A stretch of DNA of 64,000 nt from Bathymodiolus brooksi (lineage: Eukaryota > Mollusca > Bivalvia > Mytilida > Modiolidae): assembly GCA_963680875.1 (NCBI GenBank), contig OY804579.1, positions 51,536,036-51,600,035 on the forward strand, written 5' to 3'. Shown here in pieces: positions 57,535 through 64,000 of the stretch (its first letter is position 1; the number at the start of each line of letters is the position of its first letter). The position numbers and the translations under genes were made by a program. The notes beneath the pieces are model-generated. The model searched no databases. It had not been told where the DNA came from and saw nothing but the letters and a program-made list of their open reading frames with translations.

Positions 57535-59676
57535 GACCACCAATTTAAGCGACCTGAGATTACACGAATTTACGCGGCCTGACCACGAATTTAAGCGACC
57601 TGAGATTACACGAATTTATGTGACCTGACATTACACGAATTTACGCGACCTGACTTTACACGAATTTACTTGAGCTGACATTACACGAATTTACGCGACC
57701 TGACATTACACGAATTTACTTGACCTGACATTACACGAATTTACGCGACCTGACATTACACGAATTTATGCGACCTGCCATTACACGAATTTAGGTGACC
57801 TGACATTACACAAATTAACCCAACCTGAATTTACGCGAATTTATGGGACCTGACTTTACGTGAATTTAAGCGACCTGACATTACACGAATTTATGCGACC
57901 TGACATTACACGAATTTACATGACCTGACATTACACGAATTCACGTGACCTGACATTACACGAATTTACGTGACCTGACATTACACGAATTTATGCGACC
58001 TGACATTACACGAATTTACTTGACCTGACATTACACGAATTTACGCGACCTGACATTACACAAATTTACGCGACCTGACATTACACGAATTTACGTGACC
58101 TAACATTACACGAATTTACGGGACCTGACAATACACGAATTTACGCGACCTGACATTACACGAATTTAAGTGACCTGACATTACACGAATTTACGCGACC
58201 TGACATTACACGAATTTATGCAACCTGCCATTACACGAATTTACGTGACCTGACATTACACAAATTAACCCAACCTGAATTTACACGAATTTATGGGACC
58301 TGACTTTACGTGAATTTAAGCGACCTGACATTACACGAATTTATGCGACCTGACATTACACGAATTTACTTGACCTGACATTACACGAATTTACGCGACC
58401 TGACTTTACACAAATTTACGTGACCTGACATTACACGAATTTACGTGACCTAACATTACACGAATTTACGTGACCTGACATTACACGAATTTACGCGACC
58501 TGACATTACACGAATTTACGCGACCTGACATTACACGAATTTAAGTGACCTGACATTACACGAGTTTACGCGACCTGACATTACACGAATTTATGCAACC
58601 TGCCATTACACGAATTTACGTGACCTGACATTACACAAATTTACGCAACCTGACTTTACACGAATTTATGGGACCTGACTTTACGTGAATTTAAGCGACC
58701 TGACATTACACGAATTTATGCGACCTGACATTACACGAATTTACGCGACCTGACATTACACGCATTTACGTGACCTGACATTACACAAATTTATGCGACC
58801 TAACTTTACGTGAATTTACGGGACCTGACATTACACGAATTTACGCGACCTGACATTACACGAATTTAAGTGACCTGACATTACACGAATTTACGCGACC
58901 TGACATTACACGAATTTATGCAACCTGCCATTACACGAATTTACGTGACCTGACATTACACAAATTTACGCAACCTGACTTTACACGAATTTATGGGACC
59001 TGACTTTACGTGAATTTAAGCGACCTGACATTACACGAATTTATGCGACCTGACATTACACGAATTTACTTGACCTGACATTACACGAATTTACGCGACC
59101 TGACTTTACACAAATTTACGCGACCTGACATTACACGAATTTACGTGACCTAACATTACACGAATTTACGTGACCTGACATTACACGAATTTACGCGACC
59201 TGACATTACACGAATTTATGCGACCTGCCATTACACGAATTTACGTGACCTGACATTACACAAATTTACGCAACCTGACTTTACACGAATTTATGGGACC
59301 TGACTTTACGTGAATTTAAGCGACCTGACATTACACGAATTTATGCGACCTGACATTACACGAATTTATGCGACCTGACATTACACGAATTTACTTGACC
59401 TGACATTACACGAATTTACGCGACCTGACTTTACACAAATTTACGCGACCTGACATTACACGAATTTACGTGACCTAACATTACACGAATTTACGGGACC
59501 TGACAATACACGAATTTACGCGACCTGACATTACACAAATTTAAGTGACCTGACATTACACAAATTTATGCGACCTAACTTTACGTGAATTTATGGGACC
59601 TGACATTACACGAATTTACGCGACCTGACATTACACGAATTTACGTGACCTGACATTACACGAATTTACGCGACCT
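57535..59676 (+). repeat. HOR type A, cycle 4 (2,142 bp)
   Basis: Type A by C at 58763. Slot CTTG at 59394 agrees with cycle 2 and not with cycles 1 or 3. It lacks the private A seen at 15063. Confidence 0.88.
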
Positions 59677-62489
59677 GACCACCAATTTAAGCGACCTGAG
59701 ATTACACGAATTTACGCGGCCTGACCACGAATTTAAGCGACCTGAGATTACACGAATTTATGTGACCTGACATTACACGAATTTACGCGACCTGACTTTA
59801 CACGAATTTACTTGAGCTGACATTACACGAATTTACGCGACCTGACATTACACGAATTTACTTGACCTGACATTACACGAATTTACGCGACCTGACATTA
59901 CACGAATTTATGCGACCTGCCATTACACGAATTTAGGTGACCTGACATTACACAAATTAACCCAACCTGAATTTAGGCGAATTTATGGGACCTGACTTTA
60001 CGTGAATTTAAGCGACCTGACATTACACGAATTTATGCGACCTGACATTACACGAATTTACATGACCTGACATTACACGAATTCACGTGACCTGACATTA
60101 CACGAATTTACGTGACCTGACATTACACGAATTTATGCGACCTGACATTACACGAATTTACTTGACCTGACATTACACGAATTTACGCGACCTGACATTA
60201 CACAAATTTACGCGACCTGACATTACACGAATTAACGTGACCTAACATTACACGAATTTACGGGACCTGACAATACACGAATTTACGCGACCTGACATTA
60301 CACGAATTTAAGTGACCTGACATTACACGAATTTACGCGACCTGACATTACACGAATTTATGCAACCTGACATTACACGAATTTACATGACCTGACATTA
60401 CACGAATTCACGTGACCTGACATTACACGAATTTACGTGACCTGACATTACACGAATTTATGCGACCTGACATTACACGAATTTACTTGACCTGACATTA
60501 CACGAATTTACGCGACCTGACATTACACAAATTTACGCGACCTGACATTACACGAATTTACGTGACCTAACATTACACGAATTTACGGGACCTGACAATA
60601 CACGAATTTACGCGACCTGACATTACACGAATTTAAGTGACCTGACATTACACGAATTTACGCGACCTGACATTACACGAATTTATGCAACCTGCCATTA
60701 CACGAATTTACGTGACCTGACATTACACAAATTTACGCAACCTGACATTACACGAATTTATGGGACCTGACTTTACGTGAATTTAAGCGACCTGACATTA
60801 CACGAATTTATGCGACCTGACATTACACGAATTTACTTGACCTGACATTACACGAATTTACGCGACCTGACTTTACACAAATTTACGCGACCTGACATTA
60901 CACGAATTTACGTGACCTAACATTACACGAATTTACGTGACCTGACATTACACGAATTTACGCGACCTGACTTTACACAAATTTATGGGACCTGACTTTA
61001 CGCGAATTTAAGCGACCTGACATTACACGAATTTACGCAGCCTGACCACGAATTTAAGCGACCTGACATTAGGTGATTTTACGCGACCTGAGATTACATG
61101 AATTTATGCGACCTGACTTTACACGAATTTATGCGACCTGAGTTTACACGAATTTACTTGACCTGACATTACACGAATTTACGCGACCTGACTTTACACG
61201 AATTTACTTGACCTGACATTACACGAATTTATGGGACCTGACATTACACGAATTTACATGACCTGACATTACACGAATTCACGTGACCTGACATTACACG
61301 AATTTACGTGACCTGACATTACACGAATTTATGCGACCTGACATTACACGAATTTACTTGACCTGACATTACACGAATTTACGCGACCTGACTTTACACA
61401 AATTTACACGACCTGACATTACACGAATTTACGTGACCTAACATTACACGAATTTACGGGACCTGACAATACACGAATTTACGCGACCTGACATTACACG
61501 AATTTACGTGACCTAACATTACACGAATTTACGGGACCTGACAATACACGAATTTACGCGACCTGACATTACACGAATTTACGTGACCTGACATTACACA
61601 AATTTATGCGACCTAACTTTACGTGAATTTACGGGACCTGACATTACACGAATTTACGCGACCTGACATTACACGAATTTACGCGACCTGACATTACACG
61701 AATTTACGCGACCTGACATTACACGAATTTATGCAACCTGCCATTACACGAATTTACGTGACCTGACATTACACAAATTTACGCAACCTGACTTTACACG
61801 AATTTATGGGACCTGACTTTACGTGAATTTAAGCGACCTGACATTACACGAATTTATGCGACCTGACATTACACAAATTTACTTGACCTGACATTACACG
61901 AATTTACGCGACCTGACTTTACACAAATTTACGCGACCTGACATTACACGAATTTACGTGACCTAACATTACACGAATTTACGTGACCTGACATTACACG
62001 AATTTATGCGACCTGACATTACACGAATTTATGCGACCTGCCATTACACGAATTTATGCGACCTGACATTACACAAATTTACGCAACCTGACTTTACACG
62101 AATTTATGGGACCTGACTTTACGTGAATTTAAGCGACCTGACATTACACGAATTTATGCGACCTGACATTACACGAATTTACTTGACCTGACATTACATG
62201 AATTTACTTGACCTGACATTACACGAATTTACGCGACCTGACTTTACACAAATTTACGCGACCTGACATTACACGAATTTACGTGACCTAATATTACACG
62301 AATTTACGGGACCTGACAATACACGAATTTACGCGACCTGACATTACACAAATTTACGTGACCTGACATTACACAAATTTATGCGACCTAACTTTACGTG
62401 AATTTATGGGACCTGACATTACACGAATTTACGCGACCTGACATTACACGAATTTACGTGACCTGACATTACACGAATTTACGCGACCT
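59677..62489 (+). repeat. HOR type B, cycle 4 (2,813 bp)
   Basis: Diverged patch at 61,036-61,151; EcoRI at 60079, 60404 and 61275. A at 61875 agrees with cycle 2. Confidence 0.88.
61036..61151 (+). repeat. Diverged monomer patch (copy 5)
   Basis: Same content, 14,148 bp after copy 4 and 42,503 bp after copy 2. Confidence 0.87.
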
Positions 62490-64000
62490 GACCACGAATT
62501 TAAGCGACCTGAGATTACACGAATTTACGCGGCCTGACCACGAATTTAAGCGACCTGAGATTACACGAATTTATGTGACCTGACATTACACGAATTGACG
62601 CGACCTGACTTTACACGAATTTACTTGAGCTGACATTACACGAATTTACGCGACCTGACATTACACGAATTTACGTGACCTGACATTACACGAATTTACG
62701 CGACCTGACATTACACGAATTTATGCGACCTGCCATTACACGAATTTACGTGACCTGACATTACACAAATTAACCCAACCTGAATTTACACGAATTTATG
62801 GGACCTGACTTTACGTGAATTTAAGCGACCTGACATTACACGAATTTATGCGACCTGACATTACACGAATTTACTTGACCTGACATTACACGAATTTACG
62901 CGACCTGACTTTACACAAATTTACGCGACCTGACATTACACGAATTTACGTGACCTAACATTACACGAATTTACGGGACCTGACATTACACGAATTTACG
63001 CGACCTGACATTACACGAATTTACGCGACCTGACATTACACGAATTTAAGTGACCTGACATTACACGAATTTACGCGACCTGACATTACACGAATTTATG
63101 CAACCTGCCATTACACGAATTTACGTGACCTGACATTACACAAATTTACGCAACCTGACTTTACACGAATTTATGGGACCTGACTTTACGTGAATTTAAG
63201 CGACCTGACATTACACGAATTTATGCGACCTGACATTACACGAATTTACGCGACCTGACATTACACGAATTTACGTGACCTGACATTACACAAATTTATG
63301 CGACCTAACTTTACGTGAATTTACGGGACCTGACATTACACGAATTTACGCGACCTGACATTACACGAATTTAAGTGACCTGACATTACACGAATTTACG
63401 CGACCTGACATTACACGAATTTATGCAACCTGCCATTACACGAATTTACGTGACCTGACATTACACAAATTTACGCAACCTGACTTTACACGAATTTATG
63501 GGACCTGACTTTACGTGAATTTAAGTGACCTGACATTACACGAATTTATGCGACCTGACATTACACGAATTTATGCGACCTGACATTACACGAATTTACG
63601 CGACCTGACTTTACACAAATTTACGCGACCTGACATTACACAAATTTACGCAACCTGACTTTACGCGAATTTATGGGACCTGACTTTACGTGAATTTAAG
63701 CGACCTGACATTACACGAATTTACGTGACCTGCCATTACACGAGTTTATGCGACCTGACTTTAAACAAATTTACGCAACCTGACTTTACGCGAATTTATG
63801 GGACCTGACATTACACGAATTTACATGACCTGACATTACACGAATTCACGTGACCTGACATTACACGAATTTACGTGACCTGACATTACACGAATTTATG
63901 CGACCTGACATTACACGAATTTACTTGACCTGACATTACACGAATTTACGCGACCTGACTTTACACAAATTTACACGACCTGACATTACACGAATTTACG
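62490..64000 (+). repeat. HOR type C, cycle 4, cut by window edge
   Basis: First 1,511 bp of C with the GACCACG landmark, GAATTGACG near 62,594 and EcoRI at 63842. A at 63935 agrees with cycle 2. The window ends about 490 bp before the point where the cycle 2 expansion would start. Confidence 0.87.

Larger units (their letters stand above)
1..64000 (+). repeat. 25-bp satellite array filling the window
   Basis: The sequence is a head-to-tail array of a 25-bp monomer: ACCTGACATTACACGAATTT, then A, then a four-base slot. About 2,570 monomers fit; 63 of them are shortened to 21 bp. Orientation never changes. Consensus GC is about 44 percent, with up to three CpGs per monomer. Because 25 leaves remainder 1 on division by 3, the TGA in CCTGAC falls in all three plus frames every 75 bases. 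TAA in the reverse complement of AATTTA does the same on the minus strand. Coding is therefore excluded. No promoter, terminator, RNA gene or mobile element was seen. The family is not one I recognise; eukaryotic heterochromatin is inferred from size and order. Confidence 0.98.
57535..64000 (+). repeat. Super-HOR cycle 4, cut by window edge
   Basis: A (57535), B (59677) and the first 1,511 bp of C (62490) are present. They match 15032-21497 of cycle 2 at offset 42,503, including cycle 2 variants absent from cycles 1 and 3. The array continues past the window. Confidence 0.88.

Noticed and set aside
1..64000. Protein-coding genes or a repeat-encoded protein
   Set aside because: TGA in each CCTGAC and TAA in the complement of AATTTA reach all six frames every 75 bases. 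Only short openings occur where CCTGCC, CCTTAC or CCCGAC removes a stop.
1..64000. CRISPR array
   Set aside because: Repeats abut directly; there are no unique spacers. The four-base slot is a variable part of the monomer, far too short to be a spacer.
1..64000. Bacterial or plasmid iterons
   Set aside because: Iteron clusters have a handful of copies next to a replication gene. Here about 2,570 copies fill 64 kb with HOR structure and CpG decay.
1..64000. Telomeric repeat or known centromere satellite (alpha satellite, CENP-B box)
   Set aside because: The 25-bp unit is not a telomere motif, alpha satellite has units near 171 bp, and I saw no match to the CENP-B box.
1..64000. AGGTCA nuclear-receptor half-sites on the minus strand
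   Set aside because: TGACCT arises in every monomer whose slot ends in TG, so it follows from the consensus; there is no spacing that suggests a response element.
1..64000. Inverted segments or strand switches
   Set aside because: ACCTGAC reads on the plus strand throughout; I found no run of reverse-complement monomers.

Overview
The whole window is one uninterrupted satellite DNA array. A 25-bp monomer is repeated head to tail about 2,570 times, always in the same orientation. The monomer is ACCTGACATTACACGAATTT, then A, then a four-base variable slot (most often CGCG; also TGCG, CGTG, CTTG, AGCG, AGTG, TGCA, CGCA, CGGG, TGGG, CATG). No gene, RNA gene, mobile element, unique spacer or inversion interrupts it. 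All six frames are closed by stops inside the monomer. Array size, hierarchical order and ongoing CpG decay point to methylated heterochromatin (centromeric, pericentromeric, subtelomeric or sex-chromosome) of a eukaryote. I do not recognise the satellite family and cannot name the species.

The array is hierarchical. (1) 25-bp monomers. (2) Sub-blocks of 12-26 monomers, for example successive TGGG-slot anchors at 1193, 1643, 2018, 2343, 2643 and 3335. (3) Higher-order repeats (HORs) of mostly 1.8-3.1 kb, each marked by a pair of shortened 21-bp monomers. There are 29 such marks, and every interval between them fits 25n + 21m exactly. (4) Six HOR types, here called A (2,142 bp), B (2,813), C (3,142), D (2,117), E (1,792) and F (2,142), follow each other in fixed order as a 14,148-bp super-HOR. 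(5) Pairs of super-HOR cycles form a still longer period: cycles 1 and 3 share variants that cycles 2 and 4 lack.

Layout: end of F (1-883); cycle 1, complete ABCDEF (884-15031); cycle 2, ABC-DEF with C expanded by 10,969 bp (15032-40148); cycle 3, with a 3,238-bp tandem duplication across A/B (40149-57534); cycle 4, A, B and half of C (57535-64000). The cycle 2 expansion (about 21,990-33,175) is a disorderly zone of C-like HORs. It contains a 2,417-bp tandem duplication (junction 23,938), a 3,384-bp tandem duplication (junction near 27,901), a 75-bp loss, and four truncated HORs of 917, 1,142, 1,142 and 1,067 bp. The long offset of 42,503 bp is accounted for exactly as 2 x 14,148 + 10,969 + 3,238.

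The copies are almost identical. I found ten private substitutions between aligned copies, and eight are C-to-T or G-to-A changes at CpG. The sequence therefore records recent unequal exchange plus continuing CpG decay. Positions were counted by eye from the printed sequence; junctions carry an uncertainty of up to about one monomer.
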